From the NCBI GenBank assembly GCA_937766455.1, contig CALLXD010000039.1:1-64000 (forward strand): a stretch of DNA of 64,000 bases, written 5' to 3'. Position 1 is the stretch's first letter, and every line of letters starts with the position of its first letter. Position numbers and translations under genes: made by a program. The DNA is from Vicinamibacterales bacterium (GTDB taxonomy: Bacteria > Acidobacteriota > Vicinamibacteria > Vicinamibacterales > UBA8438). The notes below the pieces were generated by a model. It ran no database searches. It was not told the DNA's origin and saw only the letters and a list, made by a program, of their open reading frames with translations. Below are positions 27,648 through 37,187 of the stretch, one piece after another.

Positions 27648-28865
27648 TTAGGCGGTCTCGGCCGTTGGGTTCTTTGCGGCCAGCAGGCAAAGCAGGGACA
27701 AGATGGACAGGACCGCCGCGCCGAAGAACGCGTACTGGTAGTTGCCGAAGGTGTCGTAGGCCAACCCGGCAAGCTGGGAACCGGCGACGGCCGCGATGCC
27801 CCAGGCCAGGAACAGCAGACCGTAGTTCACACCGAAGTGCTTGGTGCCATAGAAGTCGGCGGAGGTCGCAGCGAATACCGCGAGCAGTGTGCCGTAGCAA
27901 TAGTAGACGGCGAACACCCCCACGCTGAAGAAGAGCACGTTCGAGCCAAGCAGATACAGCGCTGGCATGGCCACGGCCGAGACCACCACCATCAGTCGCA
28001 ACACATTCAGACGCCCGAGGTTGTCTGACATGGCTCCAGAGAGCACCCGACCGGTGGTGTTTCCAATAGCCCCGACAACCAGCCCGATCAACGCCACGCT
28101 GCCGATGCCGGCCTCGGTGCCGAACGGTACCAGCTGACTGATGAGCCCGAGTCCGGCGATCGCGCCAAAGAAGAAGGCCAGGAACAGAAAGTAGAAGGAG
28201 CTGCCTCGAAGCATCTCGGCCGGTGTGGTCTCGGCGCCGACTCGGGCGACGGCCGCCTTGATCTGCGTCTGATCCCAGCCCGCCGGGGCGTAGCCGTCCG
28301 GCGCCGGCTTGAGCAACCAGGCGCCGATCAGTGCGATCACCAGGAACATCACGCCGTAGATACGGAACGTGGACTGCCAACCGACACTCGGGATCAGCAG
28401 TTCGGCCGCGATGGGTCCGAAGATGCCGGATCCGGCCCCGTAGCCGCCGACCGCAATGCCGATGGCCAGCCCGCGTTTGTCGGGGAACCATTTCGTCACG
28501 ACCGGTGTCGCGATGGAGTACCCGATCCCGTTGCCGGCCCCGGCCAGAAGGCCATACGCGAGATAGAGCACGGTCAACGACGACGTGTAGCTGGAGAGAA
28601 AGAAACCCAGGCTGAACAGGATGCCGCCGATGGCCGCCAGCGTCCTGAAGCCAACGGTGGCGTGGAGGCGCCCGGCGATGACGAACGTGACCGCCATCGT
28701 CAAGATGCCGATGCTGAAGACCCAGGACGTCTGCTGACGGACCCAACCGAACTCCTGCTCAAGCGGCAGGACGAACACGCTCCACGAATAAAACGTACCC
28801 AGGACGACGTTCAGCAACGTGCCGCCGACCAGCGGCTTCCATCGGTTTGCGCGTGTCTCAGCCAT
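27648..28865 (-). CDS. MFS transporter of the oxalate/formate antiporter (OFA) family
   Basis: 405 residues, 12 predicted helices. The N-terminus has the OFA pattern NVVLGTFYSWSVFVLPLEQEFGW, and the loop VVTKWFPDKRGLAIGIAVGGYGAGSGIF is characteristic. OFA members carry small carboxylates. Its place between mmsA and atoE points to uptake or exchange of a short organic acid. It starts 51 bp after the mmsA stop. Confidence 0.88.
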   Translation of the reverse strand: MAETRANRWKPLVGGTLLNVVLGTFYSWSVFVLPLEQEFGWVRQQTSWVFSIGILTMAVTFVIAGRLHATVGFRTLAAIGGILFSLGFFLSSYTSSLTVLYLAYGLLAGAGNGIGYSIATPVVTKWFPDKRGLAIGIAVGGYGAGSGIFGPIAAELLIPSVGWQSTFRIYGVMFLVIALIGAWLLKPAPDGYAPAGWDQTQIKAAVARVGAETTPAEMLRGSSFYFLFLAFFFGAIAGLGLISQLVPFGTEAGIGSVALIGLVVGAIGNTTGRVLSGAMSDNLGRLNVLRLMVVVSAVAMPALYLLGSNVLFFSVGVFAVYYCYGTLLAVFAATSADFYGTKHFGVNYGLLFLAWGIAAVAGSQLAGLAYDTFGNYQYAFFGAAVLSILSLLCLLAAKNPTAETA

Positions 28866-28916
28866 CGGGTCCTCTGTCTTCGCGTTTCCGTCGCGCGTGC
28901 CGGGGAGCCATTTAGC

Positions 28917-30425
28917 CTACTTCATCGTCGGCATGCTGAGGCTCACGGCGTCTCGTTGTTCGGGCCAGCGGGACGTCACTACTTTTGTACGCGTATAGAA
29001 ACGGACGCCGTCCGTGCCATGTACATGCAGGTCCCCGAAGAGTGAGCCTTTCCAGCCCCCGAACGAGAAAAACGCCATCGGCACTGGAATCGGCACGTTG
29101 ACGCCCACCATGCCCACCTGGATCTCGTGCGCGAAGCGCCGCGCCGATGCGCCCGACCGGGTAAAGATGGCCGTGCCATTGCCGTACGGGCTGTCGTTGA
29201 CGATGTCAATCGCCTCTTGCTCGGTGTCTGCTCGGACGACCACCAGCACCGGTCCGAATATCTCGTCTCGGTAGATGGACATGTCTCGGCCGACGTGGTC
29301 GAACAGCGTCGGACCGACAAAATGGCCGCCTTCGTGCCCCTCGACCCGCAAGCCCCGGCCGTCCACGACGGTCACCGCACCCTCACGCGCACCGGCGTCG
29401 ATGTACCCGGTGACCCGCGCCGCATGGTCCGCGGTGATCAGGGGACCCATCTCGACGCCGTCCTGATGCCCTGGACCGATGCTGAGGGCTCGCGCGCGCG
29501 CGGCCAACCGCGACACGATGGCGTCACCTGCGTCGCCAACGGCCACCACGGACGAGATCGCCATGCAGCGCTCGCCGGCGGATCCATACGCGGCGCCAAT
29601 GAGCGCGTCGGCGGCCGCGTCCAGGTCGGCATCTGGCAGCACGACCGCGTGGTTCTTGGCGCCGCCCAGCGCCTGCGCCCGTTTGCCGGCAGCGCATGCC
29701 GTTTCGTAGACGTGGCGCGCCACCGGCGTGGAGCCGACAAAGGACACTGCCGCCACGTCGGGGTGGCGGAGGATCGCGTTCACCGCCTCCTTGTCCCCAT
29801 GCACGACGTTGAACACGCCGTCAGGTAGTCCGGCTTCCTTGAGTAGCTCTGCCGTCAGCATGCTGGCGGACGGGTCTTTTTCGGATGGTTTCAGAATGAA
29901 TGTGTTCCCACAGGCCAGCGCCACCGGGACCATCCAGAGTGGGCACATGATCGGAAAATTGAAGGGCGTGATGCCGGCGCAGACGCCGAGAGGTTGCCTC
30001 GTGCTGTGGGAGTCGACCCCAGTGCCAACATTTTCGGCGTGTTCACCCTTCAGCAAGTGCGGGATCCCGGTGGCGAACTCCACGACTTCCAGCCCGCGTT
30101 GCACGGAGCCTGCCGCATCCGGAAGCGTCTTGCCGTGTTCCTCGGTAATCAGCGCCGCGAGGTCTGGCGTGCGGCGCTCCAGCAGGTCTCGGAACCGCAT
30201 CAGGATGCGGGCCCGGCGCAACGGAGTGGTGGCTCGCCACGCCGGGAACGCCGCGCGCGCGCTGGCCACGGCCAGATCGATGTCGGCATCATTGGCGAAG
30301 GGCACGGTCCGCACGACCTGACCCGTCGCCGAATTGGTGACGACGCCCTCCCGTGTCCCCTGTGCGGAGTGGCGCTTTCCGTCAATCCAAAACGGCACCG
30401 TCGACACCGCGGTTCCTGTGGTCAT
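28917..30425 (-). CDS. mmsA: Methylmalonate-semialdehyde dehydrogenase (CoA-acylating)
   Basis: 502 residues from the ATG at 30425 (GGGAG 5 nt upstream). Catalytic Cys lies in GSAGERCMAIS; the MmsA-specific segments CAGITPFNFPIMCPLWM, GNTFILKPSEKDPSAS and ALGGAKNHAVVLPDAD are intact. It oxidises (methyl)malonate semialdehyde to propionyl/acetyl-CoA in valine, thymine and inositol breakdown. It heads the operon with two organic-acid transporters. The frame remains open upstream to 30518 but with no conserved sequence. Confidence 0.94.
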   Translation of the reverse strand: MTTGTAVSTVPFWIDGKRHSAQGTREGVVTNSATGQVVRTVPFANDADIDLAVASARAAFPAWRATTPLRRARILMRFRDLLERRTPDLAALITEEHGKTLPDAAGSVQRGLEVVEFATGIPHLLKGEHAENVGTGVDSHSTRQPLGVCAGITPFNFPIMCPLWMVPVALACGNTFILKPSEKDPSASMLTAELLKEAGLPDGVFNVVHGDKEAVNAILRHPDVAAVSFVGSTPVARHVYETACAAGKRAQALGGAKNHAVVLPDADLDAAADALIGAAYGSAGERCMAISSVVAVGDAGDAIVSRLAARARALSIGPGHQDGVEMGPLITADHAARVTGYIDAGAREGAVTVVDGRGLRVEGHEGGHFVGPTLFDHVGRDMSIYRDEIFGPVLVVVRADTEQEAIDIVNDSPYGNGTAIFTRSGASARRFAHEIQVGMVGVNVPIPVPMAFFSFGGWKGSLFGDLHVHGTDGVRFYTRTKVVTSRWPEQRDAVSLSMPTMK

Positions 30426-30547
30426 TCCGGCTCCCAGTCGTCTCGTGTGGCGGCGCGTAGGATGCTGCGGATGCACCCTCCCCGTCAAGCCTGCGCGCGG
30501 GATGCGGCGTGCTGGCAAGCCCGTGGTCGCTGGCTGAGAACGGCGTC

Positions 30548-30562
30548 AGAGGTCAGACCTCT
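30548..30562. promoter_or_regulatory. 15-bp palindrome between mmsA and a divergent secreted-protein gene
   Basis: AGAGGT-CAG-ACCTCT is a perfect inverted repeat. It sits about 120 bp upstream of the mmsA start in a 299-bp divergent intergenic region that otherwise shows no clear element. It could be an operator for the mmsA operon. Confidence 0.35.
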
Positions 30563-30724
30563 TGAGCCCGTAATTCGTTGAACACAAGAGGCTTGTGACC
30601 TTGACGAGTCCGCCAATCGAACCGTAAGATCACGAGGTCGTGCTGTCGGCTGGCGCTCGAAGGTTACCGCGCCGCCGATCACGATGACGATCATGTGGCA
30701 GACGCACGACGGGGAGCAAGAACG

Positions 30725-31111
30725 ATGATGTGGAGACGCGCAATCACCGTCGCGGCCGGCGTGCTCGCGACAGCGGTATTCCTGGTCCCGGTCTCGGCGC
30801 AGGCCCAAACTGGTGCCGCCGGCGAGTGGGAAATGAAGCTCACCACGCAGACGGGTGTGACGACGTGGCAGGCCCGGTTCGAGCAAGAGGCGGATCAGTT
30901 GGGCGGTGAAATAGACCTGGGCGACAACGAGGTGCTCGCCGTTACTGGGACTGTCGAGGGTGCCATGCTCAAATTCGTCATCACGGTCCCGGACCTCGAC
31001 GGTGACCAGCCGATCAACTTCGAGGGGGAACTGGACGGTGACACGATCACCGGGGCAGAGGGCAAGTTCTCCTGGTATGGGCGCGGCGCCTGGACCGCAA
31101 TGCGCAAGTAG
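30725..31111 (+). CDS. Small secreted beta-rich protein
   Basis: 128 residues from the ATG at 30725; an in-frame GTG at 30695 is possible. A signal peptide ends at AQAQ. The mature part looks like a small up-and-down barrel: GEWEMKLTTQTG, EVLAVTGTVEGAMLKFVI, INFEGELDGDTITGAEGKF. Similar small proteins are common in acidobacterial genomes next to metabolic genes; function unknown. It precedes the haem-propeller gene by 218 bp. Confidence 0.65.
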   Translation: MMWRRAITVAAGVLATAVFLVPVSAQAQTGAAGEWEMKLTTQTGVTTWQARFEQEADQLGGEIDLGDNEVLAVTGTVEGAMLKFVITVPDLDGDQPINFEGELDGDTITGAEGKFSWYGRGAWTAMRK

Positions 31112-31170
31112 CGATCCACGTCTTGCCCCGTCGAGACCCCACGACTTCGCCCCACGGAACCACCGCCCGC

Positions 31171-31200
31171 TTGACACCCTTTTTCGGCATCTGCCAAGAT
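31171..31200 (+). promoter_or_regulatory. Possible promoter of the first haem-propeller gene
   Basis: Perfect -35 TTGACA (31171-31176), an 18-bp spacer and a weak -10 CAAGAT (31195-31200). The leader would be about 120 nt. Confidence 0.4.
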
Positions 31201-31329
31201 TGGCCGTTTGATCCGTTCATGTAGCGCTGCACTCGTGGCCGTGGCGGGCCGACGGCGTGATTGCGTCGTTCGGCGCACGCGCACGTTGATGAGGCAGACG
31301 AGACAGCGGGTTGGCCCGAGGGGGACACG

Positions 31330-33504
31330 ATGAGGAAGCGCTTCGCAGGGGCATTGGCGGCGGCGGTGCTTGTCGGCACGTTGGTCATCTCGCTGACGAC
31401 GCCCGGGCGCGCCGCCGACGGGACCATTACCGGCACCGTGACCAGCCCGGGTGGTCCGGAGGCTGGGGTCTGGGTCATCGCCGAAACGACGGACTTGCCG
31501 ACCAAGTTCATCAAGACCGTCGTCACCACCGACGGCGGGCGCTATCTCATCCCCGACCTGCCCGAGGCGTCCTATAAGGTGTGGGTGCGCGGGTATGGGC
31601 TGCTCGACTCGGCGGGCGTGACCGCTCAGCCAGGCGACACCGTGGCGCTCGATGTCACGGTGGCCTCCACCCCAGCCGAGGCCGCCCAGATCTATCCGGC
31701 CAACTACTGGTACTCGCTGATCGAGCCGCCCATGGCCGGCGAGTTTCCGGGCACGGGCGATGACGGGAACGGCATTGCCGCCACGCTGCAACACCAGGAG
31801 CAGTGGGTGGATGTCCAGAAGCAGGGCTGCATGCTCTGCCATCAGCTGGGCAACCGCATCATTCGCGAGATCGACAACCTCGAACAATTCGACTCGACCC
31901 TGGCCGCCTGGGATCACCGCGTGCAGATGGGGCAGCGCGGCTCGCAGATGACGAACGTCATGAGCCGGTTCGGGCGTCAGCGAGGGTTGCAGATGTTCGC
32001 CGACTGGAGCGACCGCATCGCGTCTGGCGCCGTGCCGCCGGCGCCGCCGCGGCCGCAAGGCGCCGAGCGCAACGTGGTCATCTCGATGTGGGAGTGGGGG
32101 ACGGAGATCGACTACATCCACGACGAGATTGCGACGGACAAGCGGAACCCGCGGGTGAACGCCAACGGTCCTGTGTATGGGGTCAATATCTCGAATGACG
32201 GCTTGGCGATGCTCGACCCGGTCACCCACATGGCCACGAATCTGAGCATTCCCCTTCGCGTTGATCCGGACACGGTGCCGGGGATGATTGCGCAGTCGAT
32301 GCCGGCTCCGTCGCGCCTGTTCGGCGACGAACTGATTTGGAAGGACCCGGCCAATCCCCACAACCCGATGATGGACCAGAAGGGCCGGGTCTGGATGACC
32401 TCTGCCATCCGGAACCGCGCCAACCCGGATTACTGCAAGGCCGGTTCGGACAATTCGTACGCCCAGTATTTCCCGCTGGAGAGTGGATTCCGGTCGGTCG
32501 TCTACTTCGAGCCGGAGACGCAGAAGTTTGTGATGATCGACACGTGCTACGGCACCCATCATCTGCAGTTCGCCGAAGACGACAACGACACGTTGTATTT
32601 CAGCGGCGGCGGACAGGTGATCGGCTGGCTCGATACAAAGCTCTACGACGCTACCGGAGACGAGCGTGCCGCCCAGGGCTGGTGTCCCACCGTGCTTGAT
32701 ACAAACGGGGACGGCGTCATTACCAAACCCTGGAATGAGCCGGCTCGCGGCAGAGAAACCGCGACGAATGACCCCAGCCTTGATACGCGGGTTGTCGTGG
32801 GCAGTTACGGCGTCATCGGCGATCCCACCGACGACAAGGCGGTGTGGATCAGCTCGAACCGGTTTCCTGGACGGCTGGCGCGGCTGCACGTCGGTGACAA
32901 TCCACCCGAGACCTGCCTGACAGAGATGTTCGAGGTGCCGTCGGTGCTGGACGACACGGTCCCGAAGGAGAAGACCGGATTCGGCTCGCGAGGACTGGAC
33001 ATCGACCGGGACGGCGTCATCTGGACGGCCCTGTCGGGGAGCAGTCACTTTGCCAGCTTCGACCGGACGGCGTGTGATGTGCACAACGGGCCGACGACGC
33101 TCGAAGGGCGGCATTGCGTGGACGGCTGGACGTTGTATCCGACGCCCGGCCCCCTCGTGAAGGGCACGGACGTCCGCGCCGACTACCACTATTACAACTG
33201 GGTCGACCAGTGGAACACCCTCGGGCTTGGCGAGGACGTGCCGATTGCCACCGGGTCGAACTCGGATTCGCTGCTGGCCCTCGATCCCGACACCGGGGAC
33301 TGGACGGTGCTGCGCGTGCCGTATCCCCGCGGGTTCTTTACACGCGGGCTCGACGGGCGGATCGACGATCCCCAGGGCGGCTGGAAGGGACGAGGCGTGT
33401 GGGCCACCTACGGCGAAGCGGCCACCTGGCACATCGAAGGTGGCCAGGGCGTCAAGCCAGGCATCGTGAAGTTCCAGGTGAGGCCAGATCCGCTGGCGAA
33501 TTGA
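31330..33504 (+). CDS. Secreted protein: carboxypeptidase-regulatory domain, CxxCH haem site and predicted beta-propeller (copy 1)
   Basis: 724 residues from the ATG at 31330 (GAGGGG upstream). Signal peptide (1-28) ends at GRA. A carboxypeptidase-regulatory-like beta-sandwich follows (about 30-112; ITGTVTSPGGPEAGVWVIAE). Next is one haem-c site C167-x-x-C170-H171 (CMLCHQLGN). The remaining 500 residues carry repeated propeller-like strands (GRVWMTSAIRN, DRDGVIWTALSGSSHFASFDR, SLLALDPDTGDW), like streptogramin-lyase (Vgb) propellers. A calcium-loop-like DTNGDGVITK lies at about 457. A periplasmic redox or sensing role is inferred; no enzyme activity is known to me. A close paralogue of equal layout lies at 57039-59237. 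The TonB receptor gene follows by 67 bp. Confidence 0.8.
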   Translation: MRKRFAGALAAAVLVGTLVISLTTPGRAADGTITGTVTSPGGPEAGVWVIAETTDLPTKFIKTVVTTDGGRYLIPDLPEASYKVWVRGYGLLDSAGVTAQPGDTVALDVTVASTPAEAAQIYPANYWYSLIEPPMAGEFPGTGDDGNGIAATLQHQEQWVDVQKQGCMLCHQLGNRIIREIDNLEQFDSTLAAWDHRVQMGQRGSQMTNVMSRFGRQRGLQMFADWSDRIASGAVPPAPPRPQGAERNVVISMWEWGTEIDYIHDEIATDKRNPRVNANGPVYGVNISNDGLAMLDPVTHMATNLSIPLRVDPDTVPGMIAQSMPAPSRLFGDELIWKDPANPHNPMMDQKGRVWMTSAIRNRANPDYCKAGSDNSYAQYFPLESGFRSVVYFEPETQKFVMIDTCYGTHHLQFAEDDNDTLYFSGGGQVIGWLDTKLYDATGDERAAQGWCPTVLDTNGDGVITKPWNEPARGRETATNDPSLDTRVVVGSYGVIGDPTDDKAVWISSNRFPGRLARLHVGDNPPETCLTEMFEVPSVLDDTVPKEKTGFGSRGLDIDRDGVIWTALSGSSHFASFDRTACDVHNGPTTLEGRHCVDGWTLYPTPGPLVKGTDVRADYHYYNWVDQWNTLGLGEDVPIATGSNSDSLLALDPDTGDWTVLRVPYPRGFFTRGLDGRIDDPQGGWKGRGVWATYGEAATWHIEGGQGVKPGIVKFQVRPDPLAN

Positions 33505-33571
33505 TGGGATGCCGGTTTGAAGCTCGTCGTCCCGACCTGCGGTTTGTACGAATGGGGATGGATTGAAATTA

Positions 33572-35920
33572 ATGACAAATAAGACGAACCTGTGCGCGGC
33601 TCTCGCGTTGCTGCTTTGTACTGCACCCCTCACCTGGGCGGGGCAGAACTCGACGGGGTCCATCGGGGGTACGGTGACCGATGAGAGCGGCGGCGTCATG
33701 CCGGGTGTCACCGTGAGTGCGGCGGGTGACGACGGCACGCGCTTCGGAGTGAGTGACACGGACGGTCGGTACGAGATTTCCTCGCTCGCGACTGGACGGT
33801 ATGAGGTTGAGGCACTGCTGCAAGGATTCAGTGGCGACCGCGTCTCGGTCTCCGTCACAGGCGGCGCCGCGGCCTCGGCAAACCTGACGCTGGCGATCGC
33901 CGCCATGGCGGAGACTGTCACCGTGACCCGCACCGACCAGCCGCTGTCCGTCGTGCCGAGTTCCATTACTGTCGTGAACCGGGACCAGATTGAGTTTGCC
34001 CAGCGCCGGACATCACTCGACGAGTCGCTCCGTGGTATCCCGGGGTTGTTCGTCCAGAATCGTCGAAACTACGGCTTGTCGGGTGGCATCGGGATCAGCA
34101 TCCGGGCGCCACAGCCGCGGTTCGGTCTGCGCGGGGTCGCCATCATCCAGGACGGGATTCCTATCACCACCGCTGACGGCACGACGGAACCGGGCAACGT
34201 CGATCTGGGTTCCGTCGGACGCATCGAGGTCATCCGCGGACCAAGTTCCGTGTTGTACGGCAACTCGGCCGGCGGCGTGATTAACCTCACCACCACCTTC
34301 AACCGGTCGCGCAAGTTGACGATTAGTCCCGATTTTCAGTTCGGGAGCTATGGCTTCAACCGGCAACAGATTCGTGCCGACGGAGGCGACGCCAAGACGC
34401 AGTTCATGTTCAGCGCGAGCCGTTTCGAGACCGACGGATTCCGGGAGAACGGCCACGCCGAGATCATGCAGACGAACCTCATGGTCCGCCGCGAATTGGG
34501 GCCGAACACTGAACTGCGCGGTGTCTTCAATTTCAACGACACGCCATACGCGGAGAGTCCGAGCTTTCTCAACGAGGCGGACGCGCGGGGTGAGCCGCTC
34601 AGGGACAGCAACGGGGCGTGTCTCTCAGGTGCCTGTATGGCGCGGGGCATCGCCCTCTCACGCAATTGGGGCGAGGCCGCGAGACAGGGCCAGGGTGGCC
34701 TGACCCTCGAGCACCGATTCAGCGAGCAGGATCGCCTCCGAGTGACCGGGTGGGGCATGTGGCGGGATCTTGACGCAGTCGGCGCGTTTCGGAACGTTGA
34801 GCTCGGTCGGAACGGGTTCGGATTTCGGTCGGAGTATCTCGGCGGGACACAGGCCGGCACTGTCGGTCTCGACTGGGCGGCGGGGTTTGATGTGTCCTCG
34901 CAGAATGACGACCGGATGGAATTCGGTCAGGTGAAACCGGCGGTAAGCGGGGGACGCGCGACGAGCGGGGCCCTGCGTGTCGACCAGACGGAAGATGTGT
35001 TATCCGCGGGGCCGTTTGCGCAGATCGGGATCTCGCCGAACGACCGCGTCCGGTTCAGCGCCGGTGTCCGGTGGGACCACTACAACTTCACGGCCGGCGA
35101 CCGACGGCTCGATGATGGTGACCAGTCTGGCGACCGGACCATGAGTCAGGTGAGCCCGTCGGTCGGGGTGACGGTGGCGGCGGCAGACGGCGTCAACCTG
35201 TTCGGTAACGTGTCAACCGCCTACGAGACCCCGACCACTGTGGAGCTGTCCAATACCCCGACCGGTGCCGGTGGGTTCAATCAGGAGCTCGGCGCACAGG
35301 ACTTGACCAATGTCGAGTTCGGCGCGCGTGGCTTGATCAGTCCGGCTCGGTTGCGTTACGAGGCGGTCGTGTTCGTGTCGACCGTGGACGGCGCCCTCGT
35401 GAACTTTCAGAACCCGGATGAACAGACCTTCTTCCGCAATGCCGGAAAATCGTCCCGCGACGGCTTGGAGTTGGCGCTCGACTGGGTGCCGACCTCCAGC
35501 TTTTCCACGCGGGTAGCCTACACATACCAGAACTTCAAGTTCGAAGAGTTCACGACCGGCGGTGATGATTTTGCCGGGAACCTCGAGCCTGGTGCTCCGC
35601 CGCACCGCGTGTTCTTCGGTGCAAACTACACCGCCCCTTTCGGACTGCGATCGTCAGCGAATGTGCGATGGGTTGATAGTTTTGCCGCGAACAACGCCAA
35701 TACGGTTTACAACTGGTCCTACACGGTCGTCGACCTCCGATTCGGGTATGACGGGAACTGGGGCGGGGTTGACGTGCGACCGTTCCTCGGGATCGACAAC
35801 CTGTTCGATGAGCGGTACAACTCGTCGATTATCACAAACGCGTTCGGCGGCCGATATTTCGAGCCGTCGCCGGACCGCGAGTTCTACGTCGGTCTGACGA
35901 TTGGGACCGGCGTACGGTAA
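33572..35920 (+). CDS. TonB-dependent outer-membrane receptor with N-terminal carboxypeptidase-regulatory domain
   Basis: 782 residues from the ATG at 33572. Signal peptide (1-23) ends at TWAG. A regulatory-like domain (about 25-105) is followed by a plug (VVNRDQIEFAQRRTSLDESL, RIEVIRGPSSVLYGNSAGGVI) and a 22-strand-type barrel to the end. The plug phrases resemble siderophore/metal-chelate receptors (FecA-like) rather than SusC. The ligand is unknown. It lies between the haem-propeller gene and the mxa-like cluster, which may indicate uptake of a metal chelate or cofactor for that system. Confidence 0.92.
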   Translation: MTNKTNLCAALALLLCTAPLTWAGQNSTGSIGGTVTDESGGVMPGVTVSAAGDDGTRFGVSDTDGRYEISSLATGRYEVEALLQGFSGDRVSVSVTGGAAASANLTLAIAAMAETVTVTRTDQPLSVVPSSITVVNRDQIEFAQRRTSLDESLRGIPGLFVQNRRNYGLSGGIGISIRAPQPRFGLRGVAIIQDGIPITTADGTTEPGNVDLGSVGRIEVIRGPSSVLYGNSAGGVINLTTTFNRSRKLTISPDFQFGSYGFNRQQIRADGGDAKTQFMFSASRFETDGFRENGHAEIMQTNLMVRRELGPNTELRGVFNFNDTPYAESPSFLNEADARGEPLRDSNGACLSGACMARGIALSRNWGEAARQGQGGLTLEHRFSEQDRLRVTGWGMWRDLDAVGAFRNVELGRNGFGFRSEYLGGTQAGTVGLDWAAGFDVSSQNDDRMEFGQVKPAVSGGRATSGALRVDQTEDVLSAGPFAQIGISPNDRVRFSAGVRWDHYNFTAGDRRLDDGDQSGDRTMSQVSPSVGVTVAAADGVNLFGNVSTAYETPTTVELSNTPTGAGGFNQELGAQDLTNVEFGARGLISPARLRYEAVVFVSTVDGALVNFQNPDEQTFFRNAGKSSRDGLELALDWVPTSSFSTRVAYTYQNFKFEEFTTGGDDFAGNLEPGAPPHRVFFGANYTAPFGLRSSANVRWVDSFAANNANTVYNWSYTVVDLRFGYDGNWGGVDVRPFLGIDNLFDERYNSSIITNAFGGRYFEPSPDREFYVGLTIGTGVR

Positions 35921-35953
35921 CGCGCGCGACGGATGCGCCGCGAGGGCGGCGGG

Positions 35954-35972
35954 CGGCCATTCGGCATGGCCG
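35954..35972 (+). terminator. Small hairpin after the TonB receptor gene
   Basis: 7-bp stem (35954-35960 with 35966-35972), 5-nt loop, about 34 nt after the stop. No U-tract. It would separate the receptor from the downstream cluster. Confidence 0.35.
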
Positions 35973-36071
35973 GCAGGCACGGAGAGCGACCTGACGCTAT
36001 GGTCGGCTAGGAATCAGGGCGGCGTCACGCCGCTCGACGAGTAGTTCACGGAAGGGAGAGCACGCGCATTC

Positions 36072-37187
36072 ATGACCGTTCAACCCGCTCAAGAGATGGG
36101 CTTCGACCGCGCCAACGAAGTAGTTCAGCGGTTCCAGAAGGAGTCCACAAAGTGGCTCTACGGTCTCGATGAGGCTGCTCGCACGCTGTCCTGGGCGTTC
36201 TTTACGCTCTTGCCGTATACCGACAAGCTGAGTCAGAGCAAACTGCTGCGCCAGCCGCACGTGATGTTCAGAGGGCCGACCGGGACCGGCAAGACCGACT
36301 TGGTCAGCGCCTGTGCAATGGCGATCGACGCCAAGTTCGAGCGCATCCAGGGGATGCCCACCTACATGCCCGAGGACATCCTCGGCTACGAGACGATCGT
36401 CGAGGGCACCGACGGCAGCCGGAAGCTGGTGTTCAAGCCGGGCAAGTTGATGGCGCACATCGTGCTGATCGACGAGGACAACCGGTTGTCTGGCAAGACC
36501 AAGGCGGCGGTGCTCGAAGGCATGGAGGAGAGTTCGGCCACGCTGAGCTCGGACTACGGCAACCTTGCCGAGGGCAAGATATTGCCATTGTTTCCGCTGT
36601 CGTGCGATTTCGCCGACATCACTGGCCCGCGCTTCTTCATGGTCATCTGCACCGAGAACATCTTCGGTGAAGAGGAAGGCACCTTCGCGAACCCGGTGGC
36701 GCAGCTCGATCGCACCACGTTGTCCATCAACATGATGGACCCGGAGAACGAGGAGGACGAGTACAACATCAGCGCGCGGAACGTGGTCGGCCGGAAGGTC
36801 GAGAAGCTGACGAACCTGTATGAGGTGCTCGAAATCGCGCAATACATCTACGACAACGTCGAGATGTCTGAGTACGGCCAGCAATACAAGGTGCGGCTCA
36901 TTCGCAACACCCGTCCGCACCGTGTGCAGGGGCGAGCGGCCCGGACAGTCAAAGAGTACATTCGGGTTGGGATCTCGCCGCGTGTGCATTTCCACATCGA
37001 GGCAGTGGCGCGCACCTTCGCGTTCTTCAACGGCGACTTGAAAGTGACGCCCGACCACATCAAGGCGGTGGCTGGCCCCGTGTTGGCTCATCGGCTGGTG
37101 CTGCGCGAGGGGATGGAGTTCTCGGTCGACAAGGAAGAGCTGTTGCAGCAAATCCTGCGGGACATGGAGGTTCCGCCGTGGAAGTAG
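36072..37187 (+). CDS. mxaR: MoxR-family AAA+ ATPase (MxaR-like)
   Basis: 371 residues. Walker A GPTGTGKT (about 68-75), Walker B VLIDEDNR (131-138), sensor phrases VICTENIFGEEEGTF and DRTTLSI. MoxR ATPases act as chaperones with VWA proteins to insert metals or assemble complexes. The next five genes match the mxaSACKL order, so MxaR is the best guess. The stop overlaps the next gene by 10 bp. The only upstream GGGAG is about 14 nt from the ATG, so the start has mild uncertainty. Confidence 0.88.
   Translation: MTVQPAQEMGFDRANEVVQRFQKESTKWLYGLDEAARTLSWAFFTLLPYTDKLSQSKLLRQPHVMFRGPTGTGKTDLVSACAMAIDAKFERIQGMPTYMPEDILGYETIVEGTDGSRKLVFKPGKLMAHIVLIDEDNRLSGKTKAAVLEGMEESSATLSSDYGNLAEGKILPLFPLSCDFADITGPRFFMVICTENIFGEEEGTFANPVAQLDRTTLSINMMDPENEEDEYNISARNVVGRKVEKLTNLYEVLEIAQYIYDNVEMSEYGQQYKVRLIRNTRPHRVQGRAARTVKEYIRVGISPRVHFHIEAVARTFAFFNGDLKVTPDHIKAVAGPVLAHRLVLREGMEFSVDKEELLQQILRDMEVPPWK

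Noticed and set aside
30895-33966. A 1023-codon open frame on the minus strand across the haem-propeller and TonB genes
   Set aside because: It is antisense to two clearly conserved plus-strand genes, has no recognisable domain and is His/Arg/Val-rich as expected for a shadow frame in GC-rich DNA.
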